Below are positions 1 to 6,417 of a DNA stretch of 8,382 nucleotides, piece after piece (the first letter of the stretch is position 1; each line of letters opens with the position of its first letter). The position numbers and the translations under genes were made by a program. The notes beneath the pieces are model-generated. The model was not told the DNA's origin. It made no database searches and was given only the letters and a program-made list of their open reading frames with translations. The stretch is from NCBI GenBank assembly GCA_944393275.1, contig CALXZQ010000050.1, forward strand, positions 1-8,382. The letters run 5' to 3'. This stretch comes from an uncultured Clostridia bacterium. GTDB lineage: Bacteria > Bacillota > Clostridia > TANB77 > CAG-508.

Positions 1-30
1 GTTTTAATTATATAACAATTAGAGTTTCTC

Positions 31-354
31 TTAGTTTTCCTTATTTTCTTCTTGTTTTTCTTCTTGTTTTTCTTCTTGTTTTTCTTCTTTATTTTCTATT
101 GACTCTATTTTCTCTGTTTCTTCAACTTTTTCTGTAGTTTCTGTTTGCTCATTACTTTTTACAACTATAGGTTCTTCTTTAGCTGGTTCTAGACATGCTA
201 CAACTATTATACCTATTATTCCTAATCCAAATCCCCACCAGAAAGAATATTTTAATCCCTTTGAACTTCCTATTGCATATGAAATTGCTCCCATTACTGA
301 TGCTGCTGCTGCATATCCAATTACAAAAAATACTAAAAATATTAGTATAAACAT
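31..354 (-). CDS. Small two-helix membrane protein with acidic EEKQ-repeat tail, function unknown
   Basis: I do not recognise this 107-residue protein. Two hydrophobic segments are visible, at about residues 2-27 and 36-54 (the second contains FWWGFGLGIIGIIVVACL). A highly charged tail rich in Glu and Lys follows, from about 56 to 107. It includes three EEKQ units near residues 90-101, encoded by a 12-bp tandem DNA repeat. A short helix pair with a WGF-LGIIGIIVVA pattern is common in small Firmicute membrane proteins, often followed by a zinc ribbon; here an acidic low-complexity tail takes that place. The ATG has a strong ribosome site, AAAAGGAGGA, ending 6 bases upstream, so the start is secure. 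A separate promoter-like sequence lies upstream, so it may be transcribed independently of the next gene upstream (457-1305). Topology and partners are unknown. Confidence 0.8.
   Translation of the reverse strand: MFILIFLVFFVIGYAAAASVMGAISYAIGSSKGLKYSFWWGFGLGIIGIIVVACLEPAKEEPIVVKSNEQTETTEKVEETEKIESIENKEEKQEEKQEEKQEENKEN
46..87 (-). repeat. 12-bp tandem repeat, 3.5 copies, coding for EEKQ units
   Basis: On the plus strand the unit TTCTTCTTGTTT occurs three times without mismatch (46-57, 58-69, 70-81), followed by a half copy (82-87). The unit length is a multiple of three, so gain or loss of copies changes tail length without shifting frame. Confidence 0.9.
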
Positions 355-405
355 AGTTCTTCCTCCTTTTTATTTTTCAATTATTGTTACTATATATTTT
401 ATAAT

Positions 406-433
406 ATCATAACATCTATAAATTTAAAAGCAA
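406..433 (-). promoter_or_regulatory. Probable sigma-A promoter with extended -10
   Basis: Read on the minus strand there is TTGCTT (428-433), a 16-bp spacer, then TATGAT (406-411). TG-T stands just before the -10, giving an extended -10 element. It lies about 50 bp upstream of the start of the small membrane protein at 354. Background AT-richness makes chance matches common, so this is a moderate call. Confidence 0.5.
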
Positions 434-456
434 TATTTAAGATTTTAAAAAGTATA

Positions 457-1305
457 TTAATTACTGTATGCATCAAATGTTGTAATTTCAGGATATTCAT
501 TATTTAGTGTATTTTCATCTAGTCTTATATATATCATAAATGATCTTGCTTCTTCTATCGTTTCAGCATTATAAGTTATATTGTCGTGAAATCTTGTATT
601 ATATTTTGTATCATTTGTAACTTTAAGTTTTACTTCAAATTTATGTTCCTCATCATTTATATCAGGATAATATTCAGAGCTAATAATATCTGAAATTATA
701 AATGTTACAATTGCTTCATTATTACCTAGTTGCTCTACTTCTTTTATTCCTTCTATTTGAGTTCTCATCATATTCACATTATCTGGTAGTGATAAACTAA
801 TTAAAAGTTCTTTTTTTAGATCTTCACCTAATACATTTTTAAAAATTTTATAACTTTGCTCATTGTCTTTATCAATATAATATCCAACCTTTATACTGTC
901 AAAGCTATATATCTCTGCAGTTCTTGCATCTATGTATCCAATTTCATCTGCATTTTTTATCACATTTTCATTATCATTTCTATCTTTATAATATATATTA
1001 TTATTTTCTATTTTAGTTATTGCACCATTTTTTAAAATTTCCTCATTTATAGGTTTGTCTGTTTTATCTTCTTCATTTGATTCTACTTTATAATCATTAT
1101 TAGTCGTTTCATTTCCAAATCGTCTCTCATATTCCGTACTAGCATCATATATAGCCCATATATAGAAGCCTATCCAAAACACAATGATTACAGCAAATAT
1201 TGTAATTCCTATATACTTTATTTTTTTGCGTTTAAGAATTAATCCTAGTAAGATAAATACTATTCCTAATATGATTAATCCAATTGTTATATTTTTTAAT
1301 ATCAT
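457..1305 (-). CDS. Two-helix membrane protein with outer beta-rich domain, function unknown
   Basis: This is a 282-residue protein I cannot assign to a family. It opens with a hydrophobic helix (about residues 5-24), a basic KRKK loop (25-28) and a second helix (about 30-52). By the positive-inside rule the loop should be cytoplasmic and the rest outside the cell. A polar, Asn/Glu-rich linker (about 55-92) leads to the main domain. Its first part alternates short beta-like stretches (GAITKIENNNIYYKD, then IGYIDARTAEIYSFDSIKVGYYID), a rhythm that resembles small OB-like barrels; that is only an impression. A second part (about 165-282) contains EAIVTFIISDI and an ETIEEARSFMIYIRLDE segment. 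The ATG has an AGAGGTGA ribosome site 6 bases upstream. No catalytic motif or cysteine pair is evident. It stands between the jelly-roll protein and the small EEKQ-tail protein, and all three are predicted to be membrane-anchored. Confidence 0.8.
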   Translation of the reverse strand: MILKNITIGLIILGIVFILLGLILKRKKIKYIGITIFAVIIVFWIGFYIWAIYDASTEYERRFGNETTNNDYKVESNEEDKTDKPINEEILKNGAITKIENNNIYYKDRNDNENVIKNADEIGYIDARTAEIYSFDSIKVGYYIDKDNEQSYKIFKNVLGEDLKKELLISLSLPDNVNMMRTQIEGIKEVEQLGNNEAIVTFIISDIISSEYYPDINDEEHKFEVKLKVTNDTKYNTRFHDNITYNAETIEEARSFMIYIRLDENTLNNEYPEITTFDAYSN

Positions 1306-1426
1306 AATATTTCACCTCTATAAGTTAGTTTCCTTGAATCACATGCCACTCATGTACTTATATATTACAATAATAACTTTTAAAATGCAAATGATACCTA
1401 CATTTTCATTTATTTATATATTAGCA
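1306..1426. other. Intergenic leader with a small inverted repeat and a weak promoter candidate
   Basis: On the minus strand TTGCAT, 17 bp, TAATAT stands about 65-90 bp upstream of the start at 1305, a poor match to sigma-A. A 5-bp inverted repeat ACATG/CATGT (1341-1345 and 1351-1355) lies in the leader. Neither is strong enough for a firm functional call. Confidence 0.3.
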
Positions 1427-1452
1427 AAACTCTCGATAAAAATCGAGAGTTT
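1427..1452 (-). terminator. Hairpin terminator after the jelly-roll gene
   Basis: Perfect 11-bp stem (AAACTCTCGAT at 1427-1437 with ATCGAGAGTTT at 1442-1452) and a 4-base loop. It begins 15 bp beyond the stop codon of the gene at 1468. The minus-strand RNA continues as UUUUGCUAAUAU, a short U-run, so termination is likely but possibly incomplete. Confidence 0.7.
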
Positions 1453-1467
1453 ACACCAATAAAGTGG

Positions 1468-1995
1468 TTATATTTTTTCAATATCAATTCTTGCCTTTTG
1501 ATACATAATATCTTCAATAGATATTCCTGATAGTTTTAATGTATCACCTGCATTTAGTCTTAATATAACAGTACTTGTTAATGTAATTCGATTATTTACT
1601 AAATCCTCTAATACAGGTCCGTCATTAAAAGTACTATCCACTACAATATCATTTATTAATAATGCAGCATTAAAATTAAAAGAACCTGCCCCTTCTTTTA
1701 TTCCAAATAATTGATACGAAATTTGGTAAATTCCTGATTCATTAATAGAAATTGTATCTGTGCCTTCTACATGTGATAGAGCGTTTCCTATCACAATATC
1801 ATTTTGGCTAAATTTAATAGTAGTTGTACCCAACTGAGTATTATCTCCATTTACTGCAATAGCTACTAAAATATTTTTTTCATTACTCATATTGTTTGCA
1901 ATTATTACTACAACAATGATTGCACTTATAATTAAAAAGATAAATAATACATTAATTACTTTTATTATTTTATTTTGTTCACAACAACAATTCAT
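1468..1995 (-). CDS. Membrane-anchored protein with BclA/TNF-like jelly-roll domain
   Basis: The chosen start gives 175 residues. The N-terminus has a three-cysteine cluster (MNCCCEQ), then one membrane helix (about residues 12-33). From about 42 to 175 comes a domain that reads like the C-terminal jelly-roll of BclA/C1q/TNF-like proteins: IKFSQNDIVIGN, then SGIYQISYQLFG, FNAALLINDIVVDST, LTSTVILRLNAGDTLKL. In Bacillus exosporium proteins such a domain caps a collagen-like stalk as a trimer; here there is no Gly-X-Y stalk, only the membrane anchor. The domain should face outside, or the intermembrane space if made in a sporulating cell. The ATG at 1995 is preferred because GGGGGA, which can pair with the anti-Shine-Dalgarno through G-U wobble, lies 5 bases upstream. 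A GTG at 2073 and an ATG at 2007 lie in frame but have no ribosome site. The gene is isolated between two hairpin terminators, so it is probably transcribed alone. Confidence 0.75.
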   Translation of the reverse strand: MNCCCEQNKIIKVINVLFIFLIISAIIVVVIIANNMSNEKNILVAIAVNGDNTQLGTTTIKFSQNDIVIGNALSHVEGTDTISINESGIYQISYQLFGIKEGAGSFNFNAALLINDIVVDSTFNDGPVLEDLVNNRITLTSTVILRLNAGDTLKLSGISIEDIMYQKARIDIEKI

Positions 1996-2127
1996 AATAT
2001 CCCCCATTAGTAGTATATGAAGGAATACATAATATGGTTTACATATTTTATTTAATGAAAAGATATCAATCACGTTGTATTAATCTTATGTTTTTATTAA
2101 AAAAAATTTAAATTTAATACAAAAAAG
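1996..2127. other. Leader upstream of the jelly-roll gene; no clear sigma-A promoter
   Basis: The gene at 1468-1995 must have a promoter here because a terminator lies at 2128-2162. No good TTGACA/TATAAT pair is visible. CATATACTA on the minus strand (2012-2020) fits the sigma-K -10 pattern CATANNNTA, with an AC dinucleotide 17 bp upstream. The match is short and would leave a leader of only about 10 bases, so it remains a suggestion. Confidence 0.25.
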
Positions 2128-2162
2128 AACCTAGATTTGTACTTAAATTTGTACTCTAGGTT
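2128..2162 (-). terminator. Terminator after spo0A, able to act in both directions
   Basis: AACCTAGA (2128-2135) pairs with TCTAGGTT (2155-2162). An inner GTAC/GTAC pair and a three-base bulge complete the stem, with an 8-base loop. On the minus strand the stem is followed by UUCUUUUUUG, and on the plus strand by TTTTTATTT, so it could stop transcription from either side. It lies about 70 bp beyond the spo0A stop codon. Confidence 0.8.
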
Positions 2163-2233
2163 TTTATTTATGTTCATTTACTATTTATTAATTAGGATAT
2201 AGAATGTTATTATAGTCAATACATTTCTGTACC

Positions 2234-3055
2234 TTATGCACTTTTTAATTCCAACCTTAATTTATCAGCAATCATTGCTATAAATTCACTATTAGTTGGT
2301 TTTCCTTTACTTGCAGAAACTGTATATCCAAAAATACTTTCTACCGCTTCTGCTTGGCCTCTTCCCCATGCAACTTCTATTGCATGACGAATTGCACGTT
2401 CTACTCTACTTGGGGTTGTTTTATATTTTTGTGCTATATCTGGATATAATTGTTTTGTTATTTGATTTATTACATCTATATCATTTACTACCATCATTAT
2501 TGCTTCTCTTAGGTATTGGTATCCTTTTATATGGGCTGGAACTCCTACCTCATGTATAATATTTGTTACTAATGCTTCTAGATTTTCTTCACTATTTCTA
2601 TTTTGCATCTCTATATCTATGTATTTTGCCTTAATTTCTCTTCCTATAAAATTATTATTTCTTTGTGCTGTTGGCTGATAATATTTCATTTCTTTTATTC
2701 TTTTAATTAAAATCCCTATTTCAAATGGTTTTACAATATAATATTGTGCTCCTAAATTTACTGCTTTTTGAGTTATTTTGTCTTGACCTACTGCTGAAAT
2801 CATTATACAGATTGGTTTTTTAGACATGTCTGATTCATTTATTTTTTCTAAAACACCTAATCCGTCTAAATGAGGCATTATTACATCTAATAATACAATA
2901 TCAGGATGTGTTCCTTGTATTATTTCAAATGCTTCATTTCCATCTTTGGCAATTCCAATAACCTGCACATCATCTTCTTTCTCAAGATAGCTGTTTAGAG
3001 TTCTAGCAAACTCTAGATTGTCATCCGCAATTAAAATGGTAATTTTATCTTTCAC
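2234..3055 (-). CDS. spo0A: Sporulation response regulator Spo0A
   Basis: Spo0A is the phosphorylation-activated DNA-binding regulator that starts endospore formation. This copy is 273 residues, close to the 267 of Bacillus subtilis. The receiver domain (about 1-125) shows the acidic pair D11-D12, the phosphate-accepting D57 in [12 protein letters not shown]87 at the usual Thr/Ser switch site and K109 in the KPF motif. A variable linker (about 126-155) leads to the effector domain, with the near-invariant [21 protein letters not shown], the recognition helix [18 protein letters not shown] and the C-terminal [18 protein letters not shown]. All hallmark residues are present, so it should be functional. 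The start is a GTG, chosen because GGGAGG lies 8 bases upstream and because residues further upstream are unlike any Spo0A. The gene has its own promoter and terminator. It follows yigZ rather than spoIVB, its common neighbour elsewhere. Confidence 0.97.
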   Translation of the reverse strand: MKDKITILIADDNLEFARTLNSYLEKEDDVQVIGIAKDGNEAFEIIQGTHPDIVLLDVIMPHLDGLGVLEKINESDMSKKPICIMISAVGQDKITQKAVNLGAQYYIVKPFEIGILIKRIKEMKYYQPTAQRNNNFIGREIKAKYIDIEMQNRNSEENLEALVTNIIHEVGVPAHIKGYQYLREAIMMVVNDIDVINQITKQLYPDIAQKYKTTPSRVERAIRHAIEVAWGRGQAEAVESIFGYTVSASKGKPTNSEFIAMIADKLRLELKSA

Positions 3056-3082
3056 CTTTTTTTCCTCCCTAGTATTTAAAAT

Positions 3083-3097
3083 TGTAAATAATTTACA
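3083..3097. promoter_or_regulatory. 15-bp palindrome at the predicted spo0A transcription start
   Basis: TGTAAAT-A-ATTTACA is a perfect 7-1-7 inverted repeat occupying about +1 to +15 of the spo0A transcript predicted from the promoter at 3104-3132. The position suits a repressor operator. Such AT-only-cored palindromes also arise by chance in this AT-rich DNA, so the functional call is tentative. Confidence 0.4.
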
Positions 3098-3103
3098 TTT
3101 TCG

Positions 3104-3132
3104 ATTATATTCTGTTTTATAATCAATTTCAA
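3104..3132 (-). promoter_or_regulatory. spo0A promoter, sigma-A type, with overlapping sigma-H-like -10
   Basis: On the minus strand TTGAAA (3127-3132), exactly 17 bp, then TATAAT (3104-3109): five of six and six of six consensus bases. The predicted start lies near 3097, giving a leader of about 42 bases before the GTG. ACAGAATAT, which overlaps the -10, fits the sigma-H -10 pattern RNNGAATWW perfectly. Its partner GCTTGAAAT is only a partial sigma-H -35 match and is one base closer than usual. Confidence 0.75.
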
Positions 3133-3179
3133 GCAATTTATAGCGTTTTATGCCAATATTGTCTGTAATACTAGGAATA

Positions 3180-3812
3180 TCAACGAATTTTTCGTATATA
3201 TTTTTTCGACACAATTCTACAATTCAACATTTTAAACTTAAATTCATCTTGATTTTTCATTAATATTTCTTCTTGTTTCGTGTTTAACTCTATTAATATT
3301 TTAATTTCTTCTCCATAGTCTATATTTATTATATTTATATTTTGATTTTTGCAATAATGTTTAAATATTTCCAAATATTTATATTCTAATATTATTTCTG
3401 CAATGCTTCCCTTTTCTTTTTCTATTTTTTCTGTAAGCTCTAATGCTTTATTTGTAGCTTCAGAATATGCTTTTACTAATCCCCCTGTTCCTAACAAAAT
3501 ACCACCAAAATATCTTGTAACTACTATTAAAACATTGCATAAATTATTTTTTTGAAGAATATTAAGCATTGGTCCTCCCGCTGTACCTGATGGTTCACCA
3601 TCATCACTTGCTCTTTCTACTAATGCACCATCTGATATTACTCTATAGGCATAACAATTATGTCTAGCATCACTATACTTTTGTCTTGTCTCTTTTAGTT
3701 TTTCTTCTGCTTCTTCTTTACTTTCTACATAATATATGTTACCAATAAACTTTGACTTTTTCTCTACTATTTCAGCAGTAGCATTATTATTTATAGTTAC
3801 AAATTCTTCCAT
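3180..3812 (-). CDS. yigZ: YigZ/IMPACT family protein (UPF0029)
   Basis: A 210-residue protein of full family length. The N-terminal IMPACT-type domain carries the family signatures: KKSKFIG (about 18-24), [10 protein letters not shown] (48-57), [12 protein letters not shown] (70-81) and [22 protein letters not shown] (98-119). The C-terminal part (about 130-210) is the more divergent ferredoxin-like half. The family is related to eukaryotic IMPACT, which influences translation control through GCN1/GCN2. The bacterial role is not settled, with binding to nucleic acid or the ribosome suggested. The AGGAGA ribosome site sits in the 9-bp gap directly after the stop codon of the flavoprotein gene, showing translational coupling within one operon. 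Its last codons contain the two 0A-box-like sites of the spo0A control region. Confidence 0.93.
   Translation of the reverse strand: MEEFVTINNNATAEIVEKKSKFIGNIYYVESKEEAEEKLKETRQKYSDARHNCYAYRVISDGALVERASDDGEPSGTAGGPMLNILQKNNLCNVLIVVTRYFGGILLGTGGLVKAYSEATNKALELTEKIEKEKGSIAEIILEYKYLEIFKHYCKNQNINIINIDYGEEIKILIELNTKQEEILMKNQDEFKFKMLNCRIVSKKYIRKIR
3205..3221 (-). promoter_or_regulatory. Tandem 0A-box-like sites upstream of spo0A
   Basis: On the minus strand TGTCGAA (3205-3211) matches the Spo0A core TGNCGAA exactly, and TGTAGAA (3215-3221) matches with one change. They point the same way and start 10 bp apart, the arrangement to which the Spo0A effector dimer binds in known targets. A weaker TGTTGAA follows at 3223-3229. 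They lie about 110-125 bp upstream of the predicted spo0A start, inside the end of yigZ. Confidence 0.55.
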
Positions 3813-3821
3813 ACTTCTCCT

Positions 3822-5093
3822 TTATTCATATAGCTTTCCTGCTACATATCCTGTAGAATATGCAATTTGCAAATTAAATCCTCCTGTATATGCATCTACA
3901 TCTATTATTTCTCCTGCAAAATACAAATTCTTTATTATTTTTGATTCCATGGTTTTAGGGTTAATTTCCTTTATGTCTACTCCTCCACTTGTTATGATTG
4001 CTTCCTCAATAGGTCTAAATCCAGCTATTGTAATTGTAAAGTTCTTAATTAATTCTATTAATTCTTCCCTTTCTTTCTTAGTGATAGAATTTACCTGTTT
4101 ATCCGGATTAATTTTAGATAATTTTATAATTGGTTTTATCAGCTTTTTAGGTAGTAACTCATCTAGACTATTCTTAAATAATTTATTTTTTTCTTTTTCA
4201 AAATCTCTTAAAACTCTTGCATTTAATTTTTCAAAATCTAATGCAGGTTTTAAATCTATTTGTAACTTTACCTGACCAGATTTCAATAAGTTATCTATAT
4301 TTTTATATCTTAATAAATGTGCTGAACTACTTAATATAGTAGGACCTGATACTCCAAAATGGGTAAATAATAATTCACCAAAATCTTCATAAATTATTTT
4401 ACTATTTTGAAGATTTACTAATTTCATTCCTACATTTTTTAGAGATAATCCCTGCATAGACTTGCACAGTTCTAAGTCTTCATTTCTACATTCTAGAGGT
4501 ACTAAAGATGGCATTATTTTTGTAATTGTATGTCCTAATTTTTTTGCCATTTCATACCCATCGCCTGTTGAACCAGTGAGAGGATAACTCTTTCCTCCAG
4601 TTGCTAAAATCACTTTATCTGCTCTTAATTTGGTTTCGTTATTACATTCGTCTATATACTTTACTGATACTATCTTTCTGTTTTCTGTACAAATTTCATA
4701 GACTCTCGCTTTCGTTATTATTTTTACTTTATTTTTATTTAGTTCTTTTATAAGAGCATTTAATACATCTTGTGATTTATCAGATACCGGAAATACTCTA
4801 TTTCCTCTTTCCACTTTAGTGGCGACACCATTTTCATTTAACAACTTTAATATATCTTTGTTGGTATATTTCTGAAATACGCTATAAAGGAACTTACCAT
4901 TTCCAGGTACATTATTAATAAATTCTGATATGTCTAAACTACTTGTTATATTGCATCTTCCTTTGCCTGTAATTAGCAATTTTCTCCCTAACGTATTCAT
5001 TTTTTCTAATATTGTAACTTTATTTCCTTCTTTTGCAGCAGTTATGCCAGCTATCATTCCTGCTGGTCCTCCTCCTATTATTACTACTTCCAT
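3822..5093 (-). CDS. HI0933/YhiN family NAD(P)/FAD-dependent oxidoreductase
   Basis: A 423-residue flavoprotein, full length for the HI0933-like family, which also includes proteins annotated as aminoacetone oxidase-like and the bile-acid enzyme BaiN. The N-terminal Rossmann motif IIGGGPAGM (residues 5-13) binds FAD. It is followed by the family signature GRKLLITGKGRCNIT (36-50), ERGNRVFPVSDKSQDVL (95-111) and VILATGGKSYPLTGSTGDG (161-179). The C-terminal FAGEIIDVDAYTGGFNLQIAYSTG completes the FAD site. The physiological substrate of most members is unknown, so I name only the family. The start is ATG with two weak purine tracts (AAGGG and AGGG) upstream. It lies 13 bp after the PLP enzyme gene and 9 bp before yigZ, clearly in one operon, and should be cytoplasmic. 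Confidence 0.93.
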   Translation of the reverse strand: MEVVIIGGGPAGMIAGITAAKEGNKVTILEKMNTLGRKLLITGKGRCNITSSLDISEFINNVPGNGKFLYSVFQKYTNKDILKLLNENGVATKVERGNRVFPVSDKSQDVLNALIKELNKNKVKIITKARVYEICTENRKIVSVKYIDECNNETKLRADKVILATGGKSYPLTGSTGDGYEMAKKLGHTITKIMPSLVPLECRNEDLELCKSMQGLSLKNVGMKLVNLQNSKIIYEDFGELLFTHFGVSGPTILSSSAHLLRYKNIDNLLKSGQVKLQIDLKPALDFEKLNARVLRDFEKEKNKLFKNSLDELLPKKLIKPIIKLSKINPDKQVNSITKKEREELIELIKNFTITIAGFRPIEEAIITSGGVDIKEINPKTMESKIIKNLYFAGEIIDVDAYTGGFNLQIAYSTGYVAGKLYE

Positions 5094-5106
5094 ATCCCTA
5101 CCCTTA

Positions 5107-6354
5107 TTATTTTTTTAAGTTTTCAATTGCTTTTATTACACCTAATTTTCCATATTCATATGTCAATCCTCCTTGTTGAAATGCTATATATGGTGGTCTT
5201 ATTGGTCCATCACAAGATAATTCTATTGATGACCCTTGCGTAAATGCTCCAGCTGCCATTATTATTTTATCTGTGTATCCTGGCATATCCCAAGGTTCTG
5301 GAATTGAATTAGAATCTATTGGAGACCCCATTTGTATTCCTTGGCAATATCTTATTATATCTTTTTCATTTCCAAATCTAATTGTTTGAACAATATCTGC
5401 TCTTTCATCTGTATATAATGGTTCTACTTCGTATCCTAATTTTTGTAATATATTACTTGTAAATACTGCTGTTTTTAAACTACTTGCAACAACACTTGGT
5501 GCAAAAAATAATCCCTGTAATATTGATTTATTTATACCTAATGTTGGTCCTACTTCTTTTCCTTCTCCTGGTGCTGTAAGTCTCTCTCCTGCAAGATGTA
5601 CTAAATCTTTTCTACCTGCTATATAAGCACCATTTGGTGCAATCCCTCCACCTAGATTTTTTATTAATGATCCAACTATTATATCTGCTCCAACTTCTAA
5701 TGGCTCTTTTTCTCCTACAAATTCACAATAACAATTATCTATCATAATTATTACATCTTTATCTATTTCTCTTATTTTTTGTATAACTTTTTCTACTTTA
5801 TCTATTGTTATACTTTTTCTTACCGCATATCCACGAGATCTTTGAATTTCAATCAACTTTATTTTTTCATTTTTTAATGCTTCTTGAATTTTTTCATAAT
5901 CAAAATCGTCTTCTATTAAATCTATTTGTTTAAAATTTATATTATATGATTTTAGTGAACTTGGATTGTCTACTATTCCAATTACTTCATCTAATGTGTC
6001 ATATGGTTTTCCAGTAATACTAAGCATTGTATCTCCTGGTCTTAATAAGGCAAACAATGCTACTGTTAAAGCATGCGTTCCTGATATAAATTGGCTTCTT
6101 ACCAAACTATCTTCTGCCTTTAAAACTTGAGAAAATAACTTTTCAATCGTATCTCTTCCTATATCATTATATCCATAACCTGTTGTGCTATTAAAGTGCA
6201 TATCTGAAATATTGTTATCTTGAAAAGCTTTTAATACTTTCATACTATTTAATAAAGATACTTTATCTATTTTTTCTAATTGTCCTTTTATCTCTAACTC
6301 TGTCTCATCTATTAATTTTTGTAAATTCTCATTTATTATAAATTCATTATTCAT
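5107..6354 (-). CDS. Methionine gamma-lyase / aluminium-resistance family PLP enzyme
   Basis: A 415-residue fold-type I PLP enzyme of the family annotated both as aluminium resistance protein and as methionine gamma-lyase family protein (YnbB-like). Visible features include the N-terminal FNSTTGYGYNDIGRDTIE (54-71), the phosphate-binding SGTHAL (91-96), the cofactor-ring aspartate D206 in MIDNCYCEF, and the internal-aldimine lysine K232 in GSLIKNLGGGIAPNGAYIAG. A family-typical C-terminal stretch GPIRPPYIAFQQGGLTYEYGK (383-403) is intact. The relation to Cys/Met metabolism PLP enzymes suggests a C-S lyase reaction, but substrate specificity is not deducible here. The ATG has an AAAAGGAG ribosome site 6 bases upstream. 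It heads the three-gene block with the flavoprotein and yigZ. No distinct promoter is visible, so it may depend on read-through from the WG-repeat gene. Confidence 0.92.
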   Translation of the reverse strand: MNNEFIINENLQKLIDETELEIKGQLEKIDKVSLLNSMKVLKAFQDNNISDMHFNSTTGYGYNDIGRDTIEKLFSQVLKAEDSLVRSQFISGTHALTVALFALLRPGDTMLSITGKPYDTLDEVIGIVDNPSSLKSYNINFKQIDLIEDDFDYEKIQEALKNEKIKLIEIQRSRGYAVRKSITIDKVEKVIQKIREIDKDVIIMIDNCYCEFVGEKEPLEVGADIIVGSLIKNLGGGIAPNGAYIAGRKDLVHLAGERLTAPGEGKEVGPTLGINKSILQGLFFAPSVVASSLKTAVFTSNILQKLGYEVEPLYTDERADIVQTIRFGNEKDIIRYCQGIQMGSPIDSNSIPEPWDMPGYTDKIIMAAGAFTQGSSIELSCDGPIRPPYIAFQQGGLTYEYGKLGVIKAIENLKK

Positions 6355-6376
6355 TTTTTTCTCCTTTTAAATTAAG

Positions 6377-6405
6377 ATTGCCTCGAACATTCAATTCGAA
6401 GCAAT
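6377..6405 (-). terminator. Hairpin between the WG-repeat gene and the PLP enzyme gene, weak terminator or attenuator
   Basis: On the minus-strand RNA AUUGCUUCGAA pairs with UUCGAGGCAAU over 11 positions, with one U-G wobble and a 7-base loop. On the plus strand that pair is a C/A mismatch, so the structure favours the minus-strand transcript. There is no proper U-tract (CUUAAUUUAAAAGG follows), so read-through into the downstream block is likely. Confidence 0.5.
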
Positions 6406-6417
6406 ACTTATTTTGTT

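Noticed and set aside
1184..1462. Plus-strand reading frame of 92 codons
   Set aside because: It overlaps the membrane-protein gene and a terminator, has a low-complexity Ile-rich product and follows no ribosome site; it is a shadow of AT-rich antisense DNA.
1996..2073. Longer forms of the jelly-roll protein from GTG 2073 or ATG 2007
   Set aside because: Neither has a ribosome site, while ATG 1995 has GGGGGA at proper distance.
2296..2559. Plus-strand Leu-rich frame of 87 codons
   Set aside because: It is antisense to the conserved effector domain of spo0A and has no independent support.
3183..3195. ACGAA/TTCGT hairpin at the yigZ stop as a terminator
   Set aside because: The stem is only 5 bp with a 3-base loop, and no T-tract follows on the minus strand.
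3056..3214. N-terminal extension of Spo0A by 53 residues
   Set aside because: The extension crosses the promoter and ribosome site and overlaps the yigZ end; Spo0A proteins begin just before the ADDN motif, as the GTG start at 3055 gives.
3736..4275. Plus-strand reading frame of 179 codons
   Set aside because: It lies antisense to the yigZ and flavoprotein genes, whose family motifs are unmistakable; its product is a hydrophobic Ser/Ile/Phe-rich shadow.
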